Origin: Clostridia bacterium
GTDB lineage: Bacteria; Bacillota; Clostridia; TANB77; CAG-465
Assembly (NCBI GenBank): GCA_017626395.1
Contig: JAGAIU010000055.1
Location: 34,092-98,091 of the forward strand
Direction of reading: 5' to 3'
Length of the DNA stretch: 64,000 bases
Shown here: piece after piece, positions 26,435 through 34,516 of the stretch
Position numbering within the stretch: the stretch's first letter is position 1
How the letters are laid out: each line of letters opens with the position of its first letter
The notes under the pieces: generated by a model
What the model saw: only the letters and a program-made list of their open reading frames with translations
What the model was told of the DNA's origin: nothing
Databases searched by the model: none
Translations under genes and position numbers: made by a program

Positions 26435-27190
26435 CTAATAATTTCTTTTCCCATTTTGGGTCATATATACAAAATATTTAGAAAAACTAATTGGAATTAT
26501 TTTATTACCAAAATACACAATTTTATTTATTGTTCCCGGTATTATAAGTTCATTATTTTTCAATAATTTATTCACAGCATACTTAGCTACCTTTTCAGAA
26601 TTACTTGGTGGAATAAAAAAACTAATTCCTAAATCACTATTAAAATTAGTATCAACCGCCCCCGCACACAATGTTGATACAGTAACATTTATCTTTTTCA
26701 TTTTCAGTTCTGTATTTATAGCTCTACTCATACTAGTTATATATGCTTTACTTGCATAATATGAGCTCATAAGTGGACCAGGCATAAAACTAATAACAGA
26801 AGAAACATTAAGTATTCTTCCCCTATTCTTTTTCACCATATCTTTTAGATATAGCTTTGTAATTAAATCCGTGGCTATTACATTTAAATTTAGCATACTT
26901 ATTTCTTTACTAGAATCTATATCATAAAATTCACCATAAAGTCCTACACCTGCATTATTTACTACAATATCTATATCATAATCTGATGTCATTTCGTGCA
27001 GTTTATACATATTTGAAATTATACTCAAATCTAGTACTATAATCTTAACATCAGTTTTACATTCTTTTTTTAAGTTTAATAAGCAATCTTCTCTTCTTGC
27101 TACTACAACTAAATCATAACCTATGTTACTAAGATACCTCGCTATGCTGTAGCCAATACCAGATGATGCACCAGTAACCAACGCTCTCAT
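26435..27190 (-). CDS. Short-chain dehydrogenase/reductase
   Basis: 251 residues. N-terminal cofactor motif LVTGASSGIGYSIARYL (TGxxxGIG), NNAGVG near residue 79, catalytic Ser in LNVSSVISF, and YYASKAY (YxxxK). This is a classical SDR; the Arg pair after VVVA (ARRED) suggests NADP(H). The substrate is unknown. Start M7 of the long frame (27190) is chosen because GGAGGT lies 5 bp before it. The extra residues in the longer frame would include the ribosome binding site. Confidence 0.87.
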   Translation of the reverse strand: MRALVTGASSGIGYSIARYLSNIGYDLVVVARREDCLLNLKKECKTDVKIIVLDLSIISNMYKLHEMTSDYDIDIVVNNAGVGLYGEFYDIDSSKEISMLNLNVIATDLITKLYLKDMVKKNRGRILNVSSVISFMPGPLMSSYYASKAYITSMSRAINTELKMKKINVTVSTLCAGAVDTNFNSDLGISFFIPPSNSEKVAKYAVNKLLKNNELIIPGTINKIVYFGNKIIPISFSKYFVYMTQNGKRNY

Positions 27191-27328
27191 TTCTACCTCC
27201 ATTTTCATATATTATACAACAATTTCTAACCTCTTTTATTTTTCATCTATTTTTCTATCTTTTACTACTTTTATTACTTTTTTACTATTATATCGTTATC
27301 CCCTCATCTTGTCAAATATGGCAAAAAC

Positions 27329-27357
27329 TTGAAAAAACGGTCAAATTGTGCTATAAT
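27329..27357 (+). promoter_or_regulatory. Promoter of the Pr6Pr-family gene
   Basis: TTGAAA (27329-27334), 17 bp, TATAAT (27352-27357). It rules out the in-frame TTG at 27329 as a start codon. Confidence 0.65.
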
Positions 27358-27382
27358 ATTCGCTACGAAAGGTGGTGCACTT

Positions 27383-28081
27383 ATGAATGCAAAAAGAAGA
27401 TTTTCTTGTGCGTTCGAGGCAGCTACAATTGTGTGCTGTTTGACAGGGGTTTTGTCTAATCTTTTAAGAACGTCATCTATTGAGAGTATGTTGTCGTTTT
27501 ATACAACACAAAGTAACTTATTTGTACTTGCGTTCTACCTAGGAAGTGTCATAATTAAACACTTTAAAACAGATTGGGAAACAACCAATTTATACTATTT
27601 CCTAAAAGGAGCTACAGTAATGGTAATTATGCTTACTTTTATTGTATATGTCATATCGCTACAACCTCTAAGTTTTGCAATGGACGTAAAGACTTCTTCT
27701 GGTAACATATTCAGATTCTCTAACCTATTTGTTCACTTCATTACACCTATAATGGTGCTGCTAGATTATCTGTTATGTGATGAAAAAGGGCATTTTAAGA
27801 TGCGATATCCTTTTTTATGGTATTGGTTCCCAGCTGTTTATCCAATCTATGTATATACTTATTCCTCCATGGGAGGTAGATTCTTTAGTGTAGGTGGATC
27901 TAAAAAGTATGCATATTTCTTTTTAGACGTAGACAAAATCGGGATGTTTGGAGTTATCAAATACATTATGATTATTAGTCTATGTTTTCTATTTTTATGT
28001 TATATTTTAGTGTTTATAGACAAATCACTTGCAAAGCGCCAAGAAAAGAGATCATCCAAACAAAAGAGCGGCTCAATCTGA
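27383..28081 (+). CDS. Pr6Pr-family six-TM membrane protein
   Basis: 232 residues with six membrane segments. Features typical of this family are YTTQSNLFVLAFYLGS after TM1 and GRFFSVGGSKKYAYFFLDVD before the last TM. No catalytic function is known. ATG 27383 follows AAAGGTGGTG and lies 26 bp after the -10 box. It is monocistronic with a strong terminator that may also serve the convergent fucO gene. Confidence 0.65.
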   Translation: MNAKRRFSCAFEAATIVCCLTGVLSNLLRTSSIESMLSFYTTQSNLFVLAFYLGSVIIKHFKTDWETTNLYYFLKGATVMVIMLTFIVYVISLQPLSFAMDVKTSSGNIFRFSNLFVHFITPIMVLLDYLLCDEKGHFKMRYPFLWYWFPAVYPIYVYTYSSMGGRFFSVGGSKKYAYFFLDVDKIGMFGVIKYIMIISLCFLFLCYILVFIDKSLAKRQEKRSSKQKSGSI

Positions 28082-28100
28082 GTCGCTCTGATTTTTTTAT
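28065..28100 (+). terminator. Terminator of the Pr6Pr gene, possibly shared with fucO
   Basis: 11-bp stem AGAGCGGCTCA/TGAGTCGCTCT with one G-T mismatch pair and a 3-nt loop, then GA and T9 on the plus strand. On the minus strand it is followed by TTTTG. Confidence 0.8.
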
Positions 28101-28111
28101 TTTTATACTTA

Positions 28112-29263
28112 TTACATTGCCTCTTTAAACAATTTAATAAAGTCTTCTTTTGTTACTTCTCTTGGATTTCCAGGCATACAAGCATCAGCCATAGCTTTAT
28201 CTGCAAGCATATCTAAATCTTCTTCTTTTCCACCAACTTCGCTAACAGTTTGTGTTACACCTACTTTTCTAGATAACTCTACAATCATATCAACAAAAGT
28301 ATCTATAACTCGTTCTTTAGACATATCTTTTGCATCTACATCTAAAGCAATTAAGATTTCTCTAAATCTTTCGTAACATACTTCACCATTAAATTTCATA
28401 ACAGTTGGAAGTAATATAGCATTTGCTATACCATGTGGTGTATCATATACAGCACCAAGTTGATGAGCCATTGAGTGAACTATTCCAAGTCCAACATTTG
28501 AGAATCCCATACCAGCTATATATTGTGCAAGCCCCATTTTATCTATTGCTTCTTCATCTTTTTCATTTACAGCTGCTGGTAAATATTTAAATATTAATTT
28601 GATAGCTTCCATATGGAACATATCTGACATAGTATTATGTCCTTTTGTAATATATCCTTCAACTGCATGAGTTAAAGCATCCATTCCAGTTGCTGCTGCT
28701 AAAGATTTAGGCATAGAAGCCATAAGTTCTGTATCAACAATTGCTACAATTGGAATATCATGTGGATCAACACATACCATTTTTACTTCTCTATCTTCGT
28801 CAGTAATAACATAGTTTATTGTTACTTCTGCAGCAGTACCTGCTGTTGTTGGTAGAGCTATAATTGGTAGCCCTTTATTTTTAGTATTAGATAATCCTTC
28901 TAAAGATACTATGTCTTCATTTTCTGGATTAGTCATTATTATTGAAATTGCTTTTGCAGTATCAATACTAGATCCTCCACCTACTGCAACAATTAAATCA
29001 GCTTGTGCTTTTTTACATGCTTCTAAGCCATCCCAAACATTTCTTTTTGTTGGATTAGGCTTTACATCTGAAAATACTTCATATGCAATTCCTTCTTTAT
29101 CTAGTAGTTCTGTAATTTTTGTAGTTACTCCTACTTCAAATAATGATTTATCTGTTACTACTAAAACTTTATTATATCCTCTTGTTTTAACTTCATCTAC
29201 AAGAACTTCTCTTGCACCTTTACCAAAATATGATGTTTCATTTAATACGAATTTTGTTGCCAC
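28112..29263 (-). CDS. fucO: Iron-containing alcohol dehydrogenase, lactaldehyde reductase type
   Basis: 383 residues of group III Fe-dependent alcohol dehydrogenase. Cofactor motif GGGSSIDTAKAI, PTTAGTAAEVT, and the metal-binding residues in MDALTHAVEGY, HSMAHQLGAVYDTPHG are all present. Closest in feel to FucO, which interconverts lactaldehyde and 1,2-propanediol with NAD(H). It is the last gene of a FIST/aldehyde dehydrogenase/FucO set (42-bp gap to the upstream gene), so the operon pairs a reductase and a dehydrogenase for the same kind of aldehyde. No fucose or rhamnose catabolic genes are in the window, so the physiological aldehyde is open. Confidence 0.85.
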   Translation of the reverse strand: MATKFVLNETSYFGKGAREVLVDEVKTRGYNKVLVVTDKSLFEVGVTTKITELLDKEGIAYEVFSDVKPNPTKRNVWDGLEACKKAQADLIVAVGGGSSIDTAKAISIIMTNPENEDIVSLEGLSNTKNKGLPIIALPTTAGTAAEVTINYVITDEDREVKMVCVDPHDIPIVAIVDTELMASMPKSLAAATGMDALTHAVEGYITKGHNTMSDMFHMEAIKLIFKYLPAAVNEKDEEAIDKMGLAQYIAGMGFSNVGLGIVHSMAHQLGAVYDTPHGIANAILLPTVMKFNGEVCYERFREILIALDVDAKDMSKERVIDTFVDMIVELSRKVGVTQTVSEVGGKEEDLDMLADKAMADACMPGNPREVTKEDFIKLFKEAM

Positions 29264-29305
29264 TTAAAAAACCTCCTAATTTTATTTTATCTATTTTTTT
29301 ATATT

Positions 29306-30761
29306 TTATAATATATTTTTTAATACAATTGTTTTAATTTTAGAAACTTCTTCTAATGTTGTAGCAACACCTTCGTTGCCTATACCACTATTTTTCCAGC
29401 CACCAAATGGCATTTCGAAGCTTCTATAGAAACTTGCTCCATTTATTATTGCACCGCCACATTCTAATTTAGCAGCTACTTGCATTCCTAGTTTGTAATC
29501 TTTAGTGATTACACAACCACATAGACCGTATGAAGATTGGTTAGCTATTTCTATTGCTTCTTCAACAGTATCAAATCCAATTACAGGAATTACTGGTCCA
29601 AATATTTCCATATCTTTAGCTACATCCATATCTTTTGTAACGTTATCTAAAATAGTTGGTCCATAGAAAGCAGAATATCTCTTTCCACCACAAACAAGTT
29701 TTGCGCCTTGTTCAAGTGTTTTATTAACATACTCTTCTACTCTTTTTGCAGCAGCTATGTTAATTAGTGGACCCATATCTGTATCAAAGCTTGATGGATC
29801 ACCAACTTTAAGATTTGCTATTACATCTTTCATTCTATTTATAAATTCTTTCTTTCTAGAATTATGAATTAAGAAACGTTTACTTGCACAACATACTTGT
29901 CCACCATTGTATAGTCTTCCCCAAGTAGCTTCTTTAACTGCAAGATTCATATCTCCATCTTCTAGAAGGATAAACGCATCATTTCCACCAAGTTCAAGTA
30001 ATACATGAGTTAAATTTTGTGAACATGTTGCCATAGTTTGTTTTCCTGCTGCTGTGCTTCCTGTTAAAGATACACAGTGTACTCCAGGATGTCTAGCTAA
30101 AGCTTGTCCACATGTTGGACCATCTCCTGTTAATACTTGAATTGCACCTGCTGGAACACCAGCTTTAATCATAAGTTTAACATACTCTATTAGAGTAAGT
30201 GGGTTATAATTTGATGGTTTAACAATTACAGCATTTCCCATAATTAATGCTGAAGGAACTTTTTGGCAGAACAAATCACTTGGGAAGTTAAATGGTATTA
30301 TTGCAGCTATTACACCTAAAGGTTCTCTAGTTGTAATTTGCATACATTTTTCTTGCCCTGGTTCTGCATCTCCTATTAAACTTTCACCATATAAGTGTTT
30401 AGCTTTTTCAACATAACCATAAACACCTGCTCTAACGTTTGCTATTTCACCAATTGCTTCTTTTATAGGTTTACCTGTTTCGCTAGATAGAAGCCATGCA
30501 AGATCATCTGCATTTTCTTCAACTAAATCCACAAATTTTAATAATATTCTTCCTCTTTCATGCATTGGTGTTGCTGCCCATTTCTTTTGCTCAATTCGAG
30601 CTACTTTAACAGCTTCATCTACATCGGCATCTGAACAATTTGGAACTTTTGCTATTATTTCTTGAGTAGCAGGGTTATCTACCTCAATATATTTTCCATC
30701 TGCAGCATCTTTCCATTCGTAGCCTATTAGATTTTTAGGATTACCCTGTGGAGCTTTTCAT
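29306..30761 (-). CDS. Aldehyde dehydrogenase with a one-base shift next to its start codon
   Basis: The open frame of 483 codons runs from 30757 to 29306, directly after the TGA of the FIST gene and in the same frame. It has no ATG, GTG or TTG for about 65 codons (first Met in PMHERGR at 30565). The part before that Met is clearly ALDH sequence (NLIGYEWKDAADGKY, VDNPATQEI). The natural start would be ATG 30761, overlapping the FIST stop as ATGA. From there the frame reads only six codons to TAA, because of one extra A in the run 30755-30758. The catalytic core is intact: VTGDGPTCG..., LTGSTAAGK, ELGGNDAF and the Cys in GGQVCCASKRF. It oxidises aldehydes with NAD(P). The shift is an indel, an assembly error or recoding. 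Confidence 0.8.
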
Positions 30762-31924
30762 TTACCAAGACCAGTAAATGATAACATTAATCCTCCGCAA
30801 GTATTTCTATCATTATTATTTGAACCATACTCACCAAATGTGAATATTGTCATAAATGGTATATCTCCTGCTTCGTCTTTCAATCTCTTAGCAACTTCAT
30901 CTATTCTATTACCAATTCCAAGTTTTCTTCCTCCACAGTGAACAAGTAAGTATGCTCCTACACCATTAGGTAATTTTTCTTTTACTGCTTTCATTGTATC
31001 AGTAGTAGAAGTAATAAGTTCATCTACTGAACCTTCCATTTGAACTACTGCTGTACTTTCAGCCAAGTGGTTACCTATGTTCATAGATAAATCGTCATTT
31101 CCAGCCATTGGATGACGGATTGCAACTAAATCTCCAAGTCTATCTTTAACACCAAGTGGTGCAAGAATAGTTTCAACTAAAAGATTTCCACCCATTAAGT
31201 CTTCTACCTTTTTACCAGTCCATTTAGCATATTGCTCTATAGCTGGCATTCCATTTATTTCTGCTAATTGTCTTTTTCCATTTACTTTAGTTATTACGCC
31301 AACATTTTTAGTCTCACGATATGCACCAGTATATACATTTGATACAGGTTTATCTGTATAGAAGAATGCTACTGCACATCCATCTGCAAATATAACGTCA
31401 TCTGCATAAATTGACCATTCACCAGATACAGTATTATCTGCTGCTGAGCCTCCAAACATCGGTACTCTTCCTATTACATCTTCAATTCCTTTTAAGTAAT
31501 CTTCTTCTTCTTTTGGAGAAGCTACCATATAGAAATATGAAGGTGCGCAAGTTTTACCAGCATTTTTCATTGCTTCTTGTGCAATTTTTCTACCAGTTTC
31601 TCTTGCATCTTTATCAAATGCACTTCCTGCAACTCCTACACTCATTGCACTATCAGATAAAGCCATAACTCCAACAAATCCATGATCTGAAGTTATATAC
31701 CCATCTGGTACAATAATACCGCCACTTGAAGTACATCCAACTACAGGGATATCACCTAAGGCTTCTTTTGCTCCTTCTAATACTTCTTCAACATTATTAT
31801 CTGCAGAAGTATATAATAGAGCTACTTTTGTTTTTGTTAAGTTTTCTACAGCTTTTTTAGCAGCTTCTTTACCAGCTTCTTTGCTAGATTTAGCTGTACT
31901 CCAACCAACATTTGATTTTAACAT
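30758..31924 (-). CDS. FIST-domain sensory protein
   Basis: 388 residues covering FIST_N (about 30-215) and FIST_C (about 220-385). Typical motifs are VGCTSSGGIIVPDGY, MFGGSAADN, VNGKRQLAEINGMPAIE and TFGEYGSNNNDRNTCGGLML. FIST domains are thought to sense small ligands such as amino acids and are usually fused to or encoded near signalling or metabolic proteins. Here the protein stands alone at the head of an aldehyde/alcohol dehydrogenase operon. ATG 31924 is chosen because GAAGGGGGAG precedes it and the predicted transcription start is near 31955. Its TGA overlaps the ATG of the aldehyde dehydrogenase gene. Confidence 0.85.
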   Translation of the reverse strand: MLKSNVGWSTAKSSKEAGKEAAKKAVENLTKTKVALLYTSADNNVEEVLEGAKEALGDIPVVGCTSSGGIIVPDGYITSDHGFVGVMALSDSAMSVGVAGSAFDKDARETGRKIAQEAMKNAGKTCAPSYFYMVASPKEEEDYLKGIEDVIGRVPMFGGSAADNTVSGEWSIYADDVIFADGCAVAFFYTDKPVSNVYTGAYRETKNVGVITKVNGKRQLAEINGMPAIEQYAKWTGKKVEDLMGGNLLVETILAPLGVKDRLGDLVAIRHPMAGNDDLSMNIGNHLAESTAVVQMEGSVDELITSTTDTMKAVKEKLPNGVGAYLLVHCGGRKLGIGNRIDEVAKRLKDEAGDIPFMTIFTFGEYGSNNNDRNTCGGLMLSFTGLGK

Positions 31925-31961
31925 ACAATCTCCCCCTTCGTAAAACATAGTTTACAATTTA

Positions 31962-31990
31962 ATTTTATCAAGTAGAAAAACATTATTCAA
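31962..31990 (-). promoter_or_regulatory. Promoter of the FIST-ALDH-fucO operon
   Basis: Minus strand: TTGAAT (31985-31990), 17 bp, TAAAAT (31962-31967), about 38 bp before the FIST start. Confidence 0.5.
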
Positions 31991-32070
31991 TCTATTGTAA
32001 TTAGATTTCACATTATTTTCAATTAAATTTATTGATTTTTTCAAAAAAATGTACACAGATTTATCTAGTG

Positions 32071-32099
32071 TTTACTTTTTATGTAAAGTATGGTATAAT
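32071..32099 (+). promoter_or_regulatory. Promoter of the gene at 32156-32815
   Basis: TTTACT (32071-32076), 17 bp, TATAAT (32094-32099). Leader about 50 nt with AAGGAGG. Confidence 0.6.
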
Positions 32100-32155
32100 A
32101 TTAATGTGCTTGTATATATTATGTTTTTTTAAAATTTTAAAAGGAGGCTGATCGT

Positions 32156-32815
32156 ATGATCAAAAAAATTATTAAGAAGGTTTTAGGGATTCTATTATTA
32201 GTATTTGTTGGTTTTGGTATATTTCTAGGGTACCAATTTGTGCAGTACAAAAATAGAGAAGTAGACGATTTAAAAAGAGAAATACAAGCAGAAAGTGAAG
32301 TAAAATTACAAGAAGAACTATTGAACAAAGAAATGGAAAAAGCTGAAAATCTAGTAGAGACAATAAATAATGATATTGCACTTACTGTATTAAGAACATC
32401 TGGAAAAATAACTTTATCTCACGATAAAACACCTGCAAATAATGCATGGACAGAGTGGTTATTTAATTCAGATATAAAAGTATATGCAAATTACAATACT
32501 GCTTTTACTATTGAAACTAGCAAAATCCAAACTTCCATTTCAGACGATGCAACAGTTACAATAACTTTTGATGAAAGAGATATAGAATTATCTTTTATTG
32601 ATATAACAGATTTTACTACATCAGAAAACAAGAGCGTATTCGGAAGCACCTACAATCCAGAGCAAGTTGCTGCATTTGAAAGAATAGCACGAGAAAGTAT
32701 ACAAGAGAAAACTAACAGCGATACTAATAGACTACAAGCAAAAGTTAATTTAGAATCCTATTTTACAACTTTAGCACAACATTTAAACGTTAACATTAAA
32801 GTTAACGAGAAATAA
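32156..32815 (+). CDS. Membrane-anchored protein, possibly DUF4230
   Basis: 219 residues. An N-terminal TM (about 8-27) is followed by a charged coiled-coil segment (about 33-70, EVDDLKREIQAESEVKLQEE). A beta-rich extracytoplasmic domain (about 75-180) and a C-terminal helix (ARESIQEKTNSDTNRLQAKV) complete it. The arrangement resembles DUF4230 proteins, but that assignment is tentative. It is monocistronic, with AAGGAGG and a terminator directly after the stop. Confidence 0.5.
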   Translation: MIKKIIKKVLGILLLVFVGFGIFLGYQFVQYKNREVDDLKREIQAESEVKLQEELLNKEMEKAENLVETINNDIALTVLRTSGKITLSHDKTPANNAWTEWLFNSDIKVYANYNTAFTIETSKIQTSISDDATVTITFDERDIELSFIDITDFTTSENKSVFGSTYNPEQVAAFERIARESIQEKTNSDTNRLQAKVNLESYFTTLAQHLNVNIKVNEK

Positions 32816-32817
32816 CA

Positions 32818-32850
32818 TTAAGCAGTTCAAATTGAACTGCTTTTATTTTT
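32818..32850 (+). terminator. Terminator of the gene at 32156-32815
   Basis: Stem AAGCAGTTCAA/TTGAACTGCTT followed by TTATTTTTTAT. Confidence 0.85.
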
Positions 32851-33352
32851 TATATACCCCTATAACAGTACTATTTTCTTCTACATCTTTTAATACAATA
32901 GCTCCCGCACCAATTTTAACGTTGTCTCCAATATTTATCGGTCCAAGAATTTTTGAACCACATCCTACCATTACATTATTTCCAAGTGTAGGATGTCTCT
33001 TAATTAAATCTTTTCCTGTTCCACCTAAGGTTGCTTGATGATATATTGTGCAGTCATCTCCTATCTTTGAAGTTTCTCCAATTACGATTCCCATACCATG
33101 ATCTATAAATAATCTCTTACCTATTTTTGCACCTGGATGTATCTCAACTCCTGTAAAAAATCTTCCCGTTTGAGAAATTAATCTAGCTAAAAAATATAAT
33201 TTCTTTTTATATAAAAAATGTGCCACCTTATGATAGACTAGAATGTGAAATCCTGGATAGAGCAATATCACTTCTAGAACATTTCTTGCTGCTGGATCTT
33301 TTCTTGTTATATTCTTTGCATCTCTATATAATGATTTTAAAAAATTTATCAT
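32843..33352 (-). CDS. cysE: Serine O-acetyltransferase
   Basis: 169 residues of the short (EpsC-like) class. A helical N-terminal part (about 1-60) precedes left-handed beta-helix repeats with [51 protein letters not shown] and [13 protein letters not shown]. The catalytic His residues in IDHGMG and in RHPTLG are present. It acetylates serine from acetyl-CoA for cysteine synthesis. ATG 33352 is preferred over the longer frame because TTAGGTGATTTC precedes it. No T-box leader is visible. The 3' end overlaps the terminator of the convergent gene. Confidence 0.9.
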   Translation of the reverse strand: MINFLKSLYRDAKNITRKDPAARNVLEVILLYPGFHILVYHKVAHFLYKKKLYFLARLISQTGRFFTGVEIHPGAKIGKRLFIDHGMGIVIGETSKIGDDCTIYHQATLGGTGKDLIKRHPTLGNNVMVGCGSKILGPINIGDNVKIGAGAIVLKDVEENSTVIGVYKK

Positions 33353-33423
33353 GAAATCACCTAAGATATTATATGTTACCAAATTATTTTTGTTATTTAT
33401 GATATAATATTTTTGGTGATATT

Positions 33424-34152
33424 ATGAATAACGAAGAAAAAATATCTAAATTAAATTCTATGATTTCTGAATGCAATAACATTGTATTTTTTGGTGGAGC
33501 TGGTGTATCTACAGAAAGTGGAATACCAGATTTTAGAAGCAAAGATGGACTATATAATATGAAATATGATTATCCACCAGAAGAAATACTTAGTCATACA
33601 TTCTTTATAGAAAATACAAGTGAGTTCTACAGATTTTACAAAGACAAAATGAATTCTTTAAAATATGAACCTAATATTACACATTACAAACTAGCTGAAC
33701 TTGAAAACTCTGGAAAACTTAAAGCTATAATTACTCAAAATATAGATGGTCTTCATCAAAAAGCAGGTTCAAAGAATGTCCTAGAGCTCCATGGAAGCGT
33801 TTTAAGGAACTTTTGCACAAGATGCAACAAGTTTTATGATGGAGAATTTTTATTCAATTCTAAGGCGGATATTCCAAAATGTGAATGTGGTGGAATAATA
33901 AAGCCAGATGTTGTTTTGTATGAAGAAGGATTAGATGATAATATTTACACTAATTCTTTGAAAGCCATATCTAATTGTGATATGTTAATAATTGGTGGAA
34001 CTTCTCTTACTGTATATCCTGCTTCATATCTTATTAATTATTTTAAAGGAAAGCATTTAGTTTTAATAAATAAAAGTCCTACTTCTATGGATTATAAAGC
34101 CGATTTAGTAATAAATGATTCACTTGGAAACGTATTCTCTAAAATTGATTAA
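33424..34152 (+). CDS. Sirtuin (NAD-dependent protein deacylase)
   Basis: 242 residues with all SIR2 motifs: GGAGVSTESGIPDFRS, TQNIDGLHQKAG, the catalytic His in ELHGSV, a zinc site CTRC...CEC, and GTSLTVYPA. It removes acyl groups from lysines using NAD. The class cannot be fixed without structure-based comparison. GGTGATATT precedes the ATG, and a TATAAT box lies at 33403-33408 without a clear -35. It is divergent from cysE with only 71 bp between the two start codons. Confidence 0.93.
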   Translation: MNNEEKISKLNSMISECNNIVFFGGAGVSTESGIPDFRSKDGLYNMKYDYPPEEILSHTFFIENTSEFYRFYKDKMNSLKYEPNITHYKLAELENSGKLKAIITQNIDGLHQKAGSKNVLELHGSVLRNFCTRCNKFYDGEFLFNSKADIPKCECGGIIKPDVVLYEEGLDDNIYTNSLKAISNCDMLIIGGTSLTVYPASYLINYFKGKHLVLINKSPTSMDYKADLVINDSLGNVFSKID

Positions 34153-34168
34153 TAATTAATCATCTCTC

Positions 34169-34197
34169 TTGAATTTATGTAAACATAATGTTATAAT
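34169..34197 (+). promoter_or_regulatory. Promoter of the small gene at 34250-34426
   Basis: TTGAAT (34169-34174), 17 bp, TATAAT (34192-34197), about 50 bp before the start codon. This shows the small gene is a separate transcription unit. Confidence 0.6.
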
Positions 34198-34249
34198 TAT
34201 AATGTGGTTAAAATATTTAACTCTAAAATAATTTAAGGAGATGATGAAA

Positions 34250-34426
34250 ATGTGTAAAAAGAAAGAAAAAATAACTTTCACAATCAACATGATGGACGTT
34301 ATTAAACATACACGTTCACCTTTTGCTAATACAACATTCACTGGTTGTGGAGCTCATAAGTCTAAAAAAGACTACAATAGACAAGCTCAAAAGCTTGCTA
34401 CTAAAAAAGCCCTTTTTGACTACTAA
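34250..34426 (+). CDS. Small basic protein of unknown function
   Basis: 58 residues starting MCKKKEKITFTINMMD, rich in Lys and Arg, with one more Cys in TTFTGCGAHKSKKDY. No membrane segment and no recognised family. It looks real: promoter, AAGGAG (34235-34240) at good spacing to ATG 34250, and a strong terminator immediately after the stop. ATGs at 34241 and 34244 are in frame but too close to the ribosome site. Its size and charge would suit an RNA- or ribosome-binding protein, which is only a guess. Confidence 0.6.
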   Translation: MCKKKEKITFTINMMDVIKHTRSPFANTTFTGCGAHKSKKDYNRQAQKLATKKALFDY

Positions 34427-34460
34427 GTAGTAATAAATTTTTATTACTGCTTTTTTTATT
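34425..34460 (+). terminator. Terminator of the small gene
   Basis: 13-bp stem AAGTAGTAATAAA/TTTATTACTGCTT with one G-T pair, followed by T7. Confidence 0.8.
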
Positions 34461-34470
34461 ATATAAGCAT

Positions 34471-34500
34471 AAAAAAATGGAGGTTTTCACCTCCATTTTT
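34471..34500 (-). terminator. Terminator of the first surface-protein gene
   Basis: Stem AAAAATGGAGGT/ACCTCCATTTTT with a 4-nt loop, T-rich on the minus strand, 17 bp after the stop codon at 34517. Confidence 0.85.
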
Positions 34501-34516
34501 ATTTAACTAATTTAAA

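Noticed and set aside
30758..30760. TGA read as an amino acid (alternative genetic code) joining FIST and ALDH
   Set aside because: TGA serves as a normal stop elsewhere, for example at 19438-19440 inside a terminator, so a genome-wide reassignment is unlikely. Local readthrough is not excluded.
34156..34341. Minus-strand frame of 61 codons
   Set aside because: It lies opposite the small basic protein gene, whose promoter, ribosome site and terminator are all convincing.
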